This document shows, in pieces, positions 9,395-23,878 of a stretch of 64,000 bases of DNA. The DNA lies in the NCBI RefSeq assembly GCF_019145435.1, contig NZ_JAHSTS010000001.1, positions 2,060,001 through 2,124,000 on the forward strand, given 5' to 3'. This DNA comes from Pseudomonas ekonensis (GTDB lineage: Bacteria > Pseudomonadota > Gammaproteobacteria > Pseudomonadales > Pseudomonadaceae). Below the pieces are notes generated by a model that was not told the origin of the DNA, did no database searches, and worked only from the letters and a program-made list of their open reading frames with translations. Within the stretch, counting starts at the first letter, position 1, and the number at the start of each line of letters is the position of its first letter. The position numbers were made by a program, and so were the translations under genes.

Positions 9395-10468
9395 ATGTTG
9401 AAGATTCTCCACCTCAGCCTGCTGCTGTTCGGCGCGGTTTTCGGATCCTGCGCGCGGGCGGAGTCGGTGCTGTTCCTCAATCCGGGCACGGAGCAGGAAG
9501 CCTTCTGGGTCAGCTATTCGCAGTTCATGCAGGCCGCCGCCCGGGATCTGGGCATCGACCTTGAGATCGTCTATTCCCAACGCCGCCCCGAACAGACCCT
9601 GGCCCAGGCCCGGCTGGCGCTGCAGGGCACCCGCCGCCCGGACTACCTGGTGTTCGCCAACGAGCAATACGTGGCGCCGCAGATCCTGCGCATGGCCCAC
9701 GACAGCGGCGTGAAGCTGTTCATGGTCAACGCCGCCTTGACCCCCAACCAGCAAAGCCTGGTGGGCGAGCGCGCCGACCGGATCGGCAGCCTGGTGCCCA
9801 ACGACGAGGAGGGCGGCTACCTGATGATGAACGAGCTGATCCGCCTGCACCCGGCGGTGGCGCCCAGTGAGGAGATCGAACTGCTGGCGTTCTCCGGGCT
9901 CAAGATCACGCCGTCGGCGCAATTGCGCGAAAGGGGCATGCAGCGGGCGCTGGCCGAGCATCCTCAGGTACGCCTGCGCCAACTGGTCTACAGCGGCTGG
10001 ACACGCCAGCGCGCCTACGAGCAGGCCAGGCAGTTGCTCGCCCGTTACCCGAAGGTGTCGTTGGTGTGGTCGGCCAACGACGAAATGGCGTTCGGGGCGA
10101 TGCAGGCCTTCACCGAAGCGGGCAGGGTGCCGGGCAGGGACGTGCTGTTCAGTGCGGTCAACACTTCGCCGGCGGCCTTGCAGGCGTTGCTCGACGGTCG
10201 TCTGAGCGCGTTGCTCGGCGGGCATTTCACCCTGGGCGGCTGGGCGCTGGTGGAATTGCACGACCATGCCCAGGGCGTGGACCTGGACCGCTACGGCGGG
10301 CGCGACCGGCAGATCCCGCTGATGCAGTTGATCGACAAGGCCCAGGCCCGGCAGATGCTGGCCATGGGCAATTCTCCGAACTACGGCGTGCCGTTCCGCA
10401 AGCTGTCGGCCAAGGGGCGGCCGGCATCCTACCGTTACCCGTTCAGCCTGCAGACACTGATGCACTGA
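9395..10468 (+). CDS. Periplasmic sugar-binding-type (PBP1) ABC substrate-binding protein
   Basis: A 357-residue protein with a signal peptide (MLKILHLSLLLFGAVFGSCARA, probable cleavage before ESVLFLNPG) and a type-1 periplasmic-binding-protein fold: FLNPGTEQEAFW, PDYLVFANEQY, VWSANDEMAFGAMQAF and a late ALLGGHFTLGGWALVEL segment are typical of the Peripla_BP_4/LacI-like group. The frame is open 12 codons further up, but ATG 9395 starts the signal peptide. There is no permease or ATPase gene nearby, so it is an orphan binding protein that could feed a distant transporter or act as the sensor subunit of a signalling protein. The ligand cannot be deduced. It ends six bases from the convergent DUF2970 gene. 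Confidence 0.8.
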   Translation: MLKILHLSLLLFGAVFGSCARAESVLFLNPGTEQEAFWVSYSQFMQAAARDLGIDLEIVYSQRRPEQTLAQARLALQGTRRPDYLVFANEQYVAPQILRMAHDSGVKLFMVNAALTPNQQSLVGERADRIGSLVPNDEEGGYLMMNELIRLHPAVAPSEEIELLAFSGLKITPSAQLRERGMQRALAEHPQVRLRQLVYSGWTRQRAYEQARQLLARYPKVSLVWSANDEMAFGAMQAFTEAGRVPGRDVLFSAVNTSPAALQALLDGRLSALLGGHFTLGGWALVELHDHAQGVDLDRYGGRDRQIPLMQLIDKAQARQMLAMGNSPNYGVPFRKLSAKGRPASYRYPFSLQTLMH

Positions 10469-10474
10469 CGCGCG

Positions 10475-10693
10475 TCAGACGCCCGCCAGATGCACCACCA
10501 GCTTGACGATGGCGAACAGCGTCAGCGCGAACAGCGCCGTGAAGGCAATGCCGAGGATCACGAAGTGGCTGGGCTTGCCGTGGGTGAAGTCCCGGGCGCG
10601 GTTCTTCCCGCTCTGCACCCCGAACGCAGCGGCCATGACGCTGTGCACCATCTGCCAGAAGGTCGGCGGCTTGTTGTCGACTGGATCGTCCAT
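10475..10693 (-). CDS. DUF2970 family small membrane protein
   Basis: A 72-residue protein starting MDDPVDNKPPTFWQMVHSV, with a conserved soluble part (SVMAAAFGVQSGKNRARDF) and one C-terminal membrane helix (FVILGIAFTALFALTLFAIV). This is the DUF2970 pattern, common in proteobacteria and without assigned function. ATG 10693 is chosen because GGGGGA lies a few bases upstream and the family begins close to this point; the open frame extends 31 codons further. It converges on the binding-protein gene with a gap of six bases. Confidence 0.75.
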   Translation of the reverse strand: MDDPVDNKPPTFWQMVHSVMAAAFGVQSGKNRARDFTHGKPSHFVILGIAFTALFALTLFAIVKLVVHLAGV

Positions 10694-10865
10694 AAATCCC
10701 CCGTCTGTGTGTTTGCCCATTGAGCTTAGCCAATCCTGCTCCCGTTGCCCGGCGCTGCGCGCTGAAAAGTCCCTTAACGCATTCATCGGCGGTCCGATAA
10801 CCGGCTACCGCAAAACCGCTGTTGCCGGATGATGTGCTTGTGCTCCCGTTTCCTGGAGCCGAACC

Positions 10866-13800
10866 ATGTACAGCCCATCCCCGTCCGACCCGCAGTCCCT
10901 CCCGCAGCGGCCTGTCACGCGCAGCCTGCACGCGCCGTTGCTGGAACAGTCCGTGCCCGATTGGCTCATGCAGGCCACCCCGCAGCAGTTCGCTGCGCTG
11001 AGAGAGGCCGATGCGCCGCTGCCGACCTGGTACGGCAAGGCCACCAAGCAACGGCGCAAGGCGTTCGATGACAGCCTGGCGGCACACTGGCGGGCGCAGA
11101 GCCAGCTCGGCAAGGCCATGGCCGGCCTGCAGGACATTCACGATTTCGCCAGGCCGCTGTTGACCAAACACTTGAAAGACCGGTTCAACGTGGATCTGGA
11201 TGTCGACAAGACGTTCCTGCGTTTGACCCTGCCGGTGGAGACAGCGATCTTTTCTGTGGAGAAGGGCTTTTTTGAAGCGTCCGTCAGGACATTGCTGCAG
11301 GCCGCGCTGCACAACTTCGAAGCGGCCGAGTGCGAGCCGGACGCATTTCACCGCTCGTCCGGTTTTTTTGTCGCAAGCGGGAAGGGCCGGCGTCGTGTGC
11401 GCACAGGGCTGACAGTGCCTCAGTTCGTTCAGGCGTGTCGAACACTGGACATCGGTGCGCGATATCAGGAACACCTCAAGCGCGTGTTGTCCCCGGAGCA
11501 CCCAGCGGCGCAGCAAGCGCTCCGTCGGCATTTCTGCGCGGTGCAACAGACCGCGTTGCGCGCGGCGGCCGAGCGGGCCTGGCTGCAGAACGATATCGGG
11601 CCTGAGGACCTGGCGTTGATCTTGTGGCTGGTCCACGCAGGCCCACGCCCTGCGTTGGGCGACAAGAAGGTCTGGCTGTTCGACTTGAGCCTGATGAGAG
11701 TGCGGCTGACCGGATGCATGGTCTTCGTGATCGGCGAAGCGGGCGAGGCGATGGAGGAGTGGCTGGTTTTCATCCCCGACGACCCCTGGCACCCCTTGAA
11801 GCGGTACAACGCCCGGACGATGAGCGGCATGCTGAAGCAGCGTTTCATCGAGCATGCGCCGGCCGATGGATCCCCGTCGGCCTATCAAGCGTTCTTCAGC
11901 CGTTTTGTGCCGTACGCCGAACGCGGGCATTACTTCAGCCAGTTCCGCAAAGACGCTCCGGGCACCGGTCCCGGCAACCTTTGGGCTGCGATCGGCGACT
12001 TCACCGACTCGTCTTTGCGCAACCTGCTGTTCACGCATGTGCCGCCTGCTCCGGCCGTGGCACAAGTGCCCGATCCGGATCCCTTTCTCGCGCTGGACAT
12101 CCGTCATCCGAAGGGGCCGCCCTCGGGCAGCGGTGAGGGCGGCCTCTGGGGTTACCTGTTCGAACGCCACCGCGAGCAACTGATCGAAGACGCGCGCGGC
12201 TACGCCGTGCCTTCGGCTGACATTGACGCCCGGGTGCGCGAGGAGCGTTTCGCCAGACTGTTCGGCATCGGCATGCTGACCCTCAACGCGGTCTCGATGT
12301 TTGTGCCGGTGCTGGGGGAGGTGATGATGGGGGCGATGGCTTGCCAATTGCTGGAGGAGTCCATCGAAGGCGTCGTTGAATGGAGCGAAGGCGACCGTCG
12401 GGCCGCCAAGGCGCATGTGCTGGATGTCGCACAGAACCTGGTGCTGGCGGGGGCCTTGGCAGGAACGGGCAAGGTGCTTTCCGGCCTGGGGAGGGTGGCG
12501 CCGGAGCCGCTGATCGAAGACCTGCATCCGGTGACACTGCCCAATGGCGGCAGACGCCTGATCAGGGCCGGTCTCGCTGGCTATGAAGCACCTGTCGAGG
12601 TTCAGGGCAAGCCCGATGTTCAAGGACGCTACGACGTTGACGGCAAGTCATACGTGCGCATCGACGGCCATGTGTACGAACAGTTCTACGACCGTGCCAT
12701 CGAACGCTGGCGGGTCAGGCATCCTCGTGAGCCACAGGCCTGGTCGCCGGTGTTGATCCACAACGGCGCCGGCGCCTGGCGTCACGAACTGGAAAACCCC
12801 TTGACGTGGGACCGGCGCACGCTGTTGCGGCGCATGGGCCCGATCGGCGATGCCTATCCGGATGAGCAGTTGCAAAGGATCGCGGACATCAGCGGCGTCA
12901 GCGACAACGCTTTGCGCAAGATGCACATGGACGAACGGGCTCCGGTGGCGGAATTGGCCGATGCGATGCGTCTGTTTGACATCGACCGTGATGTTGCGCA
13001 GGTGATCGATCAGGTGCACCTCGGGCACGGCATCGATGAGCGTTACCTGCACACCCTGGATCTGTTGACCCGTTCGCCCCACTGGCCCGCCGGCAGGCGG
13101 CTTACGGTGTTTGCGGATCTTGAGAGGACAGGGATTGCCGTTACGTACGGCGCCAAGCGTGCAATGGCTGGCGCAGCGCCGGGGAGGTCGATCCGGGTGA
13201 GTCGCCAGAACATCCTGGACGGTGAACTGCCTTGGCGCATCCTTGCCGAACTGGACGAGTCCGAAATCACCGGGCTGCTGGGCGTCGAGGCCGCGCAAGA
13301 ACGGGTCTGGCGTCCGCAGAGGTTGCGTGACCGCTTCGCCGCCAGTCTGCGCACATGCAGGCTTGAGCTGTTCGATCGGCTCCGTCGGCGTACGGGCTCG
13401 AAGGATCCCGCGGTAAAGGCGTTGCGGCGGTCCTGGCCAAGACTCGGCGATGCTGCGGCGCAAGAAGTGCTGGAGGAGGCTGACAGCGATGCCGTCGCCA
13501 CCTTCAAGGCAAAGGGACAGGCGCAGGACGGCATGCAGGCGTCGGCGCGTTGGCATTCACGGCGTGGCCGCCTGACCCGGGCGCTGGCCGGGCTGCACAT
13601 GGACAACATGACGACGTCCGATACCCGGCGCCTGGTTCTGCATGCTTTGGGGCGGATGCCGCAGTGGCCCGATACCGTGCGCCTGGAGATCCATGACGGG
13701 CAGTTCGGAGGGCGGCTGATCGACAGCCTCGGCGGTGAATCGGCCCGATTGCGCAGTCATGTGGTGAAAAAGGGGCCTGCCTATGAGGCCGTCGACGGGC

Positions 13801-15989
13801 AGGGCCGGCTTCTGGCGCAACCTTTCGATTCGTACGGCGACTTTTTCGCAGCGGTGGCTCAGGCCTTGCCCGCCGAGGTTCTGAACGCGCTCGGTTTGCC
13901 GCGGGTGCGGCCAGGCGTCGGGTTGCGGCGTGCGGTCGGCAACTACGTCCTCGGGCACCTCGAAGACTGTGCGCAGGCACTGGCAAGGCGTGGCGCGCAG
14001 GGCCGCTGGTTCAAGCCTGCGCAGCGGGTCGGTCGATACCGGGTGGGTTACCGCGCCAGCGGCGAGGGGGCGATAGGCAATGCCGGCATGGCGAACGGGT
14101 TGGCGATCCGGTTGCGCTTCCTTTATCCGGACATGACCTTCTCGCGGGCCAATGGCGTCCTTCTCGAGAGGATCCGGTCGGGTCAGAGCGATGCACAGAT
14201 TTTGCAATGGCTCGAAGACCTTCGCGGCCAATGGACGGCGCTCAAGCAAGGTCTGGAACACTGGATCGACCGGGGCGAGGCCCGGGCGCTACGCCGTTCG
14301 CAGGCCAGGGCCCTGGAAGATAGCTGGCGTTCGGCGCCGTTCGCCGAAGAGAACCCGGCCTATGCACGGCTCGACCTACAATTCGACGGCGCGCTGCCGG
14401 AGCTGTCAACGGTGTTCTCCCACGTGGTGGAGCTGCGTTTGCGTCCCGTGGCGGATGCTGACAGGTCGATCCGACAGTTCCTGCTGAACTTTCCGATGCT
14501 GGAGCGCCTCGACCTGTCAGGCGTTCAAATGCATCGGCTGGATGTCTCCGGTATGGCGCACCTGCGACAGCTGACGCTCGACGGTTCGCGCCTTCTTCAG
14601 GCATGGCCGCAGGGGGCGGAGAACCTGGAGTCCGTGAGCGGGATCGACCTGAGCAACAGACCGGTCGGCGAACTGCCGCCGCGCTTTTTTCAGCGCGATG
14701 ACTTGCTGCTCAACACCAACCTCAGCGGCGCGGGGTTGACCGCGCACGGGCGACGGTTGCTGCAAGACGCGCACCGGCGCTGCGAACTCGCTCTCGGCTT
14801 GCCCGAGCGCACGCTTGAGCGGTTCTTCCTGGAGGCCGTCCCCGACGCGTCGGCGCAGCCCCTTGAGAACGGCACGCTGCTCGCCGGCAGGTTGTTGCCG
14901 TGGCCGGCTCCGTTGCCGGCCGTCGAGGGTGTGCCGTCCTTCGTCGCACGCCTGCGCAGGATCGATGCCGCCTTGAGCGAGGACGACGCGGCGCTGTGGG
15001 TTCAGCGATTGCGCGATGGCGCCTCGGACGAACAGATCGGCCAGACCCTGAGTCAATGGGAGCGGGAGTTCGAATCGCTGACGCGCGAGCTCAACGGCTG
15101 GATATTTTCCCGGCGCACCGGTGACCGGCTGCAGCGGGGACGGTGGACCGCTTCGGCGGGACGCGGCGACGCCGCCAGGGCGATGGTCGAGTGCTGGAAA
15201 AAGGGGCTGGCCGATGGCGGCTCATGGTTGGATCTCTCAGATTGTCGGGGGCTGGGGGTGTTGCCGAGGCTTCCTGTCGGCTTCGCCCATGTCCAGGTCT
15301 TGCATCTGCGGGAAATCGGACTGAACGAGGCGGATCTGCAGCGGTTTCTTCCGTCCTTCACGGGTGTGCGCGTGCTTGAGCTGGGGCTCAATGAGCTGCG
15401 TGGCCTGCCGTCGGCCATTGCCGATATGCCGGGGCTGACCTCGTTGGGGCTGTCCGGCAATCGCCTGGACGATTTTCCGGCGCTGATCCATCGCCTGGGC
15501 GCTGCGCACCGACTGACGGCACTCCGGTTGAGCTACAACCGTTTCCCGTCGGCGGACGGCGACGGCCTGCAAGCCTTTCAAGGGCTCAGGGAGCTGGATT
15601 TGAGCCACAACCATCTTCGGCGCTTCGACGCGCGGCTGCCCGACTCGTTGCGCAACTTGCAGCTCAACGGCAACGACTTGCGGCACTGGCCCGATGCGGT
15701 GATGGCTGCACCGCAGCTTGAGGCACTGAACCTGGTGGGCAACCCGATCCGGGAGATTCCCGCAGGGGTGTTCGACGGCAGCCATGACCGGCTGTTGGCA
15801 GGGGCGCGCATCTACGGTGTCGCGCGCCCGCTTTCGATCGACAGCCTGCTGCGCATTCAGGCTTACATGGCGCGAACCGGCGCTTCCGGCGCGCTCGGGA
15901 TTTCCCGTGAGCGGCTGGAGGAGTGGATCGCCGATCTGGAGCAGGCGTCGGACGTGTCCTCAGACGACAGTCTCAGCCTGGAGGAGTGA
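10866..15989 (+). CDS. Giant DUF6543/LRR toxin-like protein without NEL domain
   Basis: A 1707-residue protein. The N-terminal ~430 residues fit the DUF6543 ('dermonecrotic toxin'-type) region. Next come a hydrophobic stretch (MLTLNAVSMFVPVLGEVMMGAM, about 470-490) and a segment rich in G-x-Y/Y-x-x-I-x-G (DVDGKSYVRIDGHVYEQFYD) usual in these proteins. The module LHTLDLL..PHWP / LHALGRMPQWP occurs twice (about 725 and 935), once more than in its paralogues. Two separate LRR blocks follow, about 1190-1300 and 1455-1640, the second with canonical repeats (LRELDLSHNHL, LRNLQLNGNDL). The protein ends about 40 residues after the last repeat with an acidic tail (DVSSDDSLSLEE), so no NEL catalytic domain is present. 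No signal peptide is seen. Possibly a large toxin or adhesin-like effector; the secretion route is unknown. Confidence 0.8.
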   Translation: MYSPSPSDPQSLPQRPVTRSLHAPLLEQSVPDWLMQATPQQFAALREADAPLPTWYGKATKQRRKAFDDSLAAHWRAQSQLGKAMAGLQDIHDFARPLLTKHLKDRFNVDLDVDKTFLRLTLPVETAIFSVEKGFFEASVRTLLQAALHNFEAAECEPDAFHRSSGFFVASGKGRRRVRTGLTVPQFVQACRTLDIGARYQEHLKRVLSPEHPAAQQALRRHFCAVQQTALRAAAERAWLQNDIGPEDLALILWLVHAGPRPALGDKKVWLFDLSLMRVRLTGCMVFVIGEAGEAMEEWLVFIPDDPWHPLKRYNARTMSGMLKQRFIEHAPADGSPSAYQAFFSRFVPYAERGHYFSQFRKDAPGTGPGNLWAAIGDFTDSSLRNLLFTHVPPAPAVAQVPDPDPFLALDIRHPKGPPSGSGEGGLWGYLFERHREQLIEDARGYAVPSADIDARVREERFARLFGIGMLTLNAVSMFVPVLGEVMMGAMACQLLEESIEGVVEWSEGDRRAAKAHVLDVAQNLVLAGALAGTGKVLSGLGRVAPEPLIEDLHPVTLPNGGRRLIRAGLAGYEAPVEVQGKPDVQGRYDVDGKSYVRIDGHVYEQFYDRAIERWRVRHPREPQAWSPVLIHNGAGAWRHELENPLTWDRRTLLRRMGPIGDAYPDEQLQRIADISGVSDNALRKMHMDERAPVAELADAMRLFDIDRDVAQVIDQVHLGHGIDERYLHTLDLLTRSPHWPAGRRLTVFADLERTGIAVTYGAKRAMAGAAPGRSIRVSRQNILDGELPWRILAELDESEITGLLGVEAAQERVWRPQRLRDRFAASLRTCRLELFDRLRRRTGSKDPAVKALRRSWPRLGDAAAQEVLEEADSDAVATFKAKGQAQDGMQASARWHSRRGRLTRALAGLHMDNMTTSDTRRLVLHALGRMPQWPDTVRLEIHDGQFGGRLIDSLGGESARLRSHVVKKGPAYEAVDGQGRLLAQPFDSYGDFFAAVAQALPAEVLNALGLPRVRPGVGLRRAVGNYVLGHLEDCAQALARRGAQGRWFKPAQRVGRYRVGYRASGEGAIGNAGMANGLAIRLRFLYPDMTFSRANGVLLERIRSGQSDAQILQWLEDLRGQWTALKQGLEHWIDRGEARALRRSQARALEDSWRSAPFAEENPAYARLDLQFDGALPELSTVFSHVVELRLRPVADADRSIRQFLLNFPMLERLDLSGVQMHRLDVSGMAHLRQLTLDGSRLLQAWPQGAENLESVSGIDLSNRPVGELPPRFFQRDDLLLNTNLSGAGLTAHGRRLLQDAHRRCELALGLPERTLERFFLEAVPDASAQPLENGTLLAGRLLPWPAPLPAVEGVPSFVARLRRIDAALSEDDAALWVQRLRDGASDEQIGQTLSQWEREFESLTRELNGWIFSRRTGDRLQRGRWTASAGRGDAARAMVECWKKGLADGGSWLDLSDCRGLGVLPRLPVGFAHVQVLHLREIGLNEADLQRFLPSFTGVRVLELGLNELRGLPSAIADMPGLTSLGLSGNRLDDFPALIHRLGAAHRLTALRLSYNRFPSADGDGLQAFQGLRELDLSHNHLRRFDARLPDSLRNLQLNGNDLRHWPDAVMAAPQLEALNLVGNPIREIPAGVFDGSHDRLLAGARIYGVARPLSIDSLLRIQAYMARTGASGALGISRERLEEWIADLEQASDVSSDDSLSLEE

Positions 15990-16014
15990 GAGGCGCCGGG
16001 GTAAAAGCACGCCC

Positions 16015-16047
16015 GGCCCCTTGTGCCGTTTGCAGACACAAGGGGCC
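16015..16047. terminator. Hairpin between convergent LRR gene and metH
   Basis: GGCCCCTTGTG (16015-16025) pairs perfectly with CACAAGGGGCC (16037-16047), an 11-bp stem with an 11-base loop, 12 bases from the metH stop codon and 26 from the LRR gene stop. There is no long T run; it probably terminates both transcripts. Confidence 0.55.
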
Positions 16048-16058
16048 TGGCGCCCGAC

Positions 16059-19769
<3,711 letters not shown>

Positions 19770-19925
19770 TGGGACTACTCGAAAAGACCATGACGAAGGG
19801 CCGGAATCATAACAAACCTGCGCGGATTTAGAGCATGTGGCGCATTTGCATGAATATCGCTCATGTTGGGGCGGGCGTACCGGCGGTAGAATCGCGCGGT
19901 TTTCTTCAGGATCGGAATCAGGGAT

Positions 19926-22208
19926 ATGTTGAACCGCGTCATCGGCACCGTGTTGCTGCTTTTAAGCTTTGGCGCGGGGGCGCAGGGGACGGCCATTTCC
20001 TACACCCGCGACATCCAGCCGATCTTCACCGAGAAGTGCGTGGCCTGCCACGCCTGCTACGACTCCGCCTGCCAGCTGAACCTGGGCAGCGGCGAGGGGG
20101 CGGCCCGCGGCGCCAGCAAGATGCCGGTCTACGACGGCGAACGCACTCAGGCCGCGCCGACCACCCGGCTGTTCTACGACGCCTTCGGCAAACGGCAATG
20201 GCAGGAGAAGGGCTTCTATTCGGTGCTCGACGCCCAGGGCAGCCAGGCCGCGCTGATGGCGCGCATGCTCGAGCTGGGCCACAAGACGCCGCTGCAACCC
20301 AATGCCAAGCTGCCCGAAGACATCGTGCTCGGATTGCAGCGCGAGAACCTCTGCGCCATGCCCGCCGAATTCGACGGCTATGCCCAAAGCCATCCGAATG
20401 AAGGCATGCCGCTGGCCGTGACCGGCCTGACCCAGCAGCAATACCAGACGTTGCAGCGCTGGCTGGCGTCCGGTGCGCCCATCGACGAGCAAGGGCTGGC
20501 CCCCAGCGCCAAGGAGGCGATGCAGATCGTGCAGTGGGAAAACCTGCTCAACACCCCCGGCGCCCGGCAGAGCCTGGTGGGGCGGTGGTTGTTCGAACAC
20601 TGGTTCCTGGCGCACATCTACTTCAAGGACGGCGAGCCGGGGCACTTCTTCCAGTGGGTGCGTTCGCGCACGCCCACCGGCCAGCCGATCGACCTGATCA
20701 ACACCCGCCGCCCCAACGACGATCCGGGCACCCAGGTGTACTACCGCCTGTGGCCGGTGCAGGGGGTGATCGTGCACAAGACCCACATCACCTATCCGCT
20801 GAGCGCGGCCAAGCTGGCCCGGGTCAAGAGCCTGTTCTACAACGGCAAGTGGCAGGTGCACGCCTTGCCGGGCTACGGGCCCCAGAGCCGGGCCAACCCG
20901 TTCGCCACCTTCGAGGCGATCCCGGCCCAGGCGCGCTACCAGTTCATGCTCGACAACGCCGAATACTTCGTGCGCACCTTCATCCGCGGGCCGGTGTGCC
21001 GCGGGCAGATCGCGACCGACGTGATCCGCGACAACTTCTGGGCGCTGTTCCAGGCTCCGGAGCACGACCTGTACATCACCGACCCTAACTACCGCGGCCA
21101 GGCCACGCCGTTGCTGGCCATGCCTGGGCAGAACGACGATGTCGGCAGCGTGCTGAGCCTGTGGCACGACTACCGCAACAAGCGCAACCAGTACGAAGCC
21201 CTGCGCCGCGACAGCTACGCCGAGCTGCCTGCGCCGAGCTGGTCCACGCTGTGGGCCGGCAACGACAACGCGCTGCTGAGCATTTTCCGCCACTTCGACA
21301 GCGCCTCGGTCACCAAGGGCCTGATCGGCGAAGTGCCGCAGACGATGTGGCTGTTCGACTTCCCGCTGCTGGAACGCACCTATTACCAGTTGGCGGTCAA
21401 CTTCGATGTGTTCGGCAACGTCTCCCATCAGGCGCAGACGCGCCTGTACTTCGACCTGATCCGCAACGGCGCCGAGCAGAACTTCCTGCGCCTGATGCCC
21501 GCCGACTCCCGTGAGGGCTACCTGGACGATTGGTATCAGAGCAGCGGCCAGTTCAAGATGTGGCTCGACTACGAGGCCATCGATGACGACAAGCCGACCG
21601 CGCTGAAACTCGACGCCAAGGATCCGAAACGCGATTTCGCCCGCCAGTTGCTGGCCCGCTACGGTGACCTGAACGCCCGTCCCGACCCGATCAACCGCTG
21701 CGAGGACGCCTATTGCTCGCGGCCGAACATCGACCCGGCCCTGCAGAACGCCGAGCAGGCCCTGAGCCGCCTGACATCGCGGCCGGCCGCCGGGCTCAAG
21801 GTGATCGACCAGTTGCCGGAAGCGACATTGCTGCGCGTCGAGACCGCCAGCGGCAAGCGCGAGGTCTACAGCCTGCTGCGCAACCGCGCCCACAGCAACG
21901 TGGCGTTCCTGCTCGGCGAGTCGCTGCGCTACCAGCCGGGGCTCGACACCCTGACGATCTACCCGGGCGTGCTCACCAGCTATCCGAACTTCATGTTCAA
22001 CCTGCCGGCGAACCAGGTGCCGGCGTTCGTCGATGCGATGGAAAGCGCGAAGGATCAGGAACAGTTCGAGAAAATCGTCGAACGTTGGGGCATCCGCCGC
22101 AGCCATCCGCAGTTCTGGTTCTATTTCCATGACCTGAGCCGCTACATCCACGATACGGATCCCGTGGAAGAGGGCGTGCTGGACATGAACCGTTACGAGA
22201 ACCTCTGA
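19926..22208 (+). CDS. cti: Fatty acid cis/trans isomerase (periplasmic, c-type haem)
   Basis: A 760-residue protein with a signal peptide ([21 protein letters not shown]) followed by a haem-c attachment motif CVACH at residues 38-42, both characteristic of Cti. Pseudomonas Cti converts cis- to trans-unsaturated fatty acids in membrane phospholipids in response to solvents, heat and other membrane stress, without energy input. The length and the [18 protein letters not shown] opening match the family. It is transcribed alone, divergent from metH, and ends at a long hairpin. Confidence 0.95.
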   Translation: MLNRVIGTVLLLLSFGAGAQGTAISYTRDIQPIFTEKCVACHACYDSACQLNLGSGEGAARGASKMPVYDGERTQAAPTTRLFYDAFGKRQWQEKGFYSVLDAQGSQAALMARMLELGHKTPLQPNAKLPEDIVLGLQRENLCAMPAEFDGYAQSHPNEGMPLAVTGLTQQQYQTLQRWLASGAPIDEQGLAPSAKEAMQIVQWENLLNTPGARQSLVGRWLFEHWFLAHIYFKDGEPGHFFQWVRSRTPTGQPIDLINTRRPNDDPGTQVYYRLWPVQGVIVHKTHITYPLSAAKLARVKSLFYNGKWQVHALPGYGPQSRANPFATFEAIPAQARYQFMLDNAEYFVRTFIRGPVCRGQIATDVIRDNFWALFQAPEHDLYITDPNYRGQATPLLAMPGQNDDVGSVLSLWHDYRNKRNQYEALRRDSYAELPAPSWSTLWAGNDNALLSIFRHFDSASVTKGLIGEVPQTMWLFDFPLLERTYYQLAVNFDVFGNVSHQAQTRLYFDLIRNGAEQNFLRLMPADSREGYLDDWYQSSGQFKMWLDYEAIDDDKPTALKLDAKDPKRDFARQLLARYGDLNARPDPINRCEDAYCSRPNIDPALQNAEQALSRLTSRPAAGLKVIDQLPEATLLRVETASGKREVYSLLRNRAHSNVAFLLGESLRYQPGLDTLTIYPGVLTSYPNFMFNLPANQVPAFVDAMESAKDQEQFEKIVERWGIRRSHPQFWFYFHDLSRYIHDTDPVEEGVLDMNRYENL

Positions 22209-22224
22209 AGCGGCGGTGCCACAA

Positions 22225-22264
22225 CCCGCCCTGCGGGAGCCAGTGACGGCTCCCGCAGGGCGGG
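22225..22264 (+). terminator. Long inverted repeat after cti
   Basis: CCCGCCCTGCGGGAGCC (22225-22241) and GGCTCCCGCAGGGCGGG (22248-22264) form a 17-bp perfect stem with a 6-base loop, starting 17 bases after the cti stop. There is no T run. It may be a REP-derived transcript-stabilising or terminating structure. Confidence 0.5.
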
Positions 22265-22290
22265 GCGGCCACCCGGCGATTTGCGAACTA

Positions 22291-22950
<660 letters not shown>

Positions 22951-22970
22951 GGCGTTCACTGCGGACACAA

Positions 22971-22999
22971 AAAACGGCGCCCCGTGAGCGCCGTTTTTT
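22971..22999. terminator. Bidirectional terminator between nfuA and cobM
   Basis: AAAACGGCGC and GCGCCGTTTT form a 10-bp stem around a 7-base loop, with T runs on both strands (TTTTTT at 22993-22998 on plus). It serves nfuA and, on the other strand, the cobM operon. A partial REP-like stretch (GCCATCGCCAGCAGGCTGGC) follows at about 23020-23040. Confidence 0.85.
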
Positions 23000-23041
23000 C
23001 ATGGGTGAGCATCGCTGGCGCCATCGCCAGCAGGCTGGCCG

Positions 23042-23788
23042 CTACGGGCGGTACAAATGCGCATGCCCCGCACGGTACAGCGATGACTCGCTGAAATGGT
23101 CGCTGCCCAGCACCCGTCCCACCAGAATCAGCGCCGTGCGCCGAAAGCCCTTGGCGGCCACCTTCGCGGCAATGTCCTCCAGCGTCCCCACCACCCGGTC
23201 CTGATCCGGCCAGCTCGCCCGGTGGATGACCGCGATCGGGCAATCTGCGCCGTAGTGCGGCAGCAGTTCGCCGACGATCCTCTCCAGATGATTGACCCCC
23301 AGATGAATGGCCATGGTCGCGCCGTGCTGCGCCAGGCTGCCGAGCGCTTCTTTGGCGGGCATCGCGGTCTTGTCCGCGTAGCGGGTCAGGATCACGGTCT
23401 GCGACACGTCCGGCAGGGTCAGTTCGGCTTCCAGCAGCGCAGCGCATGCCGCGGTGGCGGTCACGCCGGGGATGATCTCGAAGGCGATGCCCAGCTCCCG
23501 CAGGCAGCGGATCTGTTCGCCGATGGCACCGTACAGGCTCGGGTCGCCGGAATGCACGCGGGCGACGTCCTGGCCGTTGGCGTGGGCGGTCTTGATCAGG
23601 TCGATGATCTGTTCCAGGTGCAGTTCGGCGCTGTTGACCACGGTGTCGGCCCGGTGTCCCTCCAGCACCGCCGCCGGCACCAGCGAGCCTGCGTAGATGA
23701 TCACCGGGCAGCTGCGGATCAGCCGTTGGCCTTTGACGGTGATCAATTCGGGATCGCCGGGGCCGGCGCCGATGAAGTAGACGGTCAT
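23042..23788 (-). CDS. cobM: Precorrin-4 C11-methyltransferase
   Basis: A 248-residue SAM-dependent methyltransferase of the corrin/porphyrin (tetrapyrrole methylase) family. The N-terminal glycine-rich FIGAGPGDPELIT, the HSGDPSLYGAIGEQ motif near residue 96 and EIIPGVTATAACAALL are classic for CobM, which methylates C11 of precorrin-4 in aerobic cobalamin synthesis. It is the last gene of the minus-strand set cbtB-cbtA-cobE-cobM and lies 90 bases after cobE. The frame is open upstream of ATG 23788, but the family starts at MTVYFIGAGPGD. Confidence 0.96.
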   Translation of the reverse strand: MTVYFIGAGPGDPELITVKGQRLIRSCPVIIYAGSLVPAAVLEGHRADTVVNSAELHLEQIIDLIKTAHANGQDVARVHSGDPSLYGAIGEQIRCLRELGIAFEIIPGVTATAACAALLEAELTLPDVSQTVILTRYADKTAMPAKEALGSLAQHGATMAIHLGVNHLERIVGELLPHYGADCPIAVIHRASWPDQDRVVGTLEDIAAKVAAKGFRRTALILVGRVLGSDHFSESSLYRAGHAHLYRP

Positions 23789-23878
23789 TGTTCCATCCTG
23801 AAAAAAGGGGCGGTGCAGGGCGTCACGAGCGTCGCGCATGAACGTTGCTCATGATCGAAAGCGGGGATTATCGGGAAT

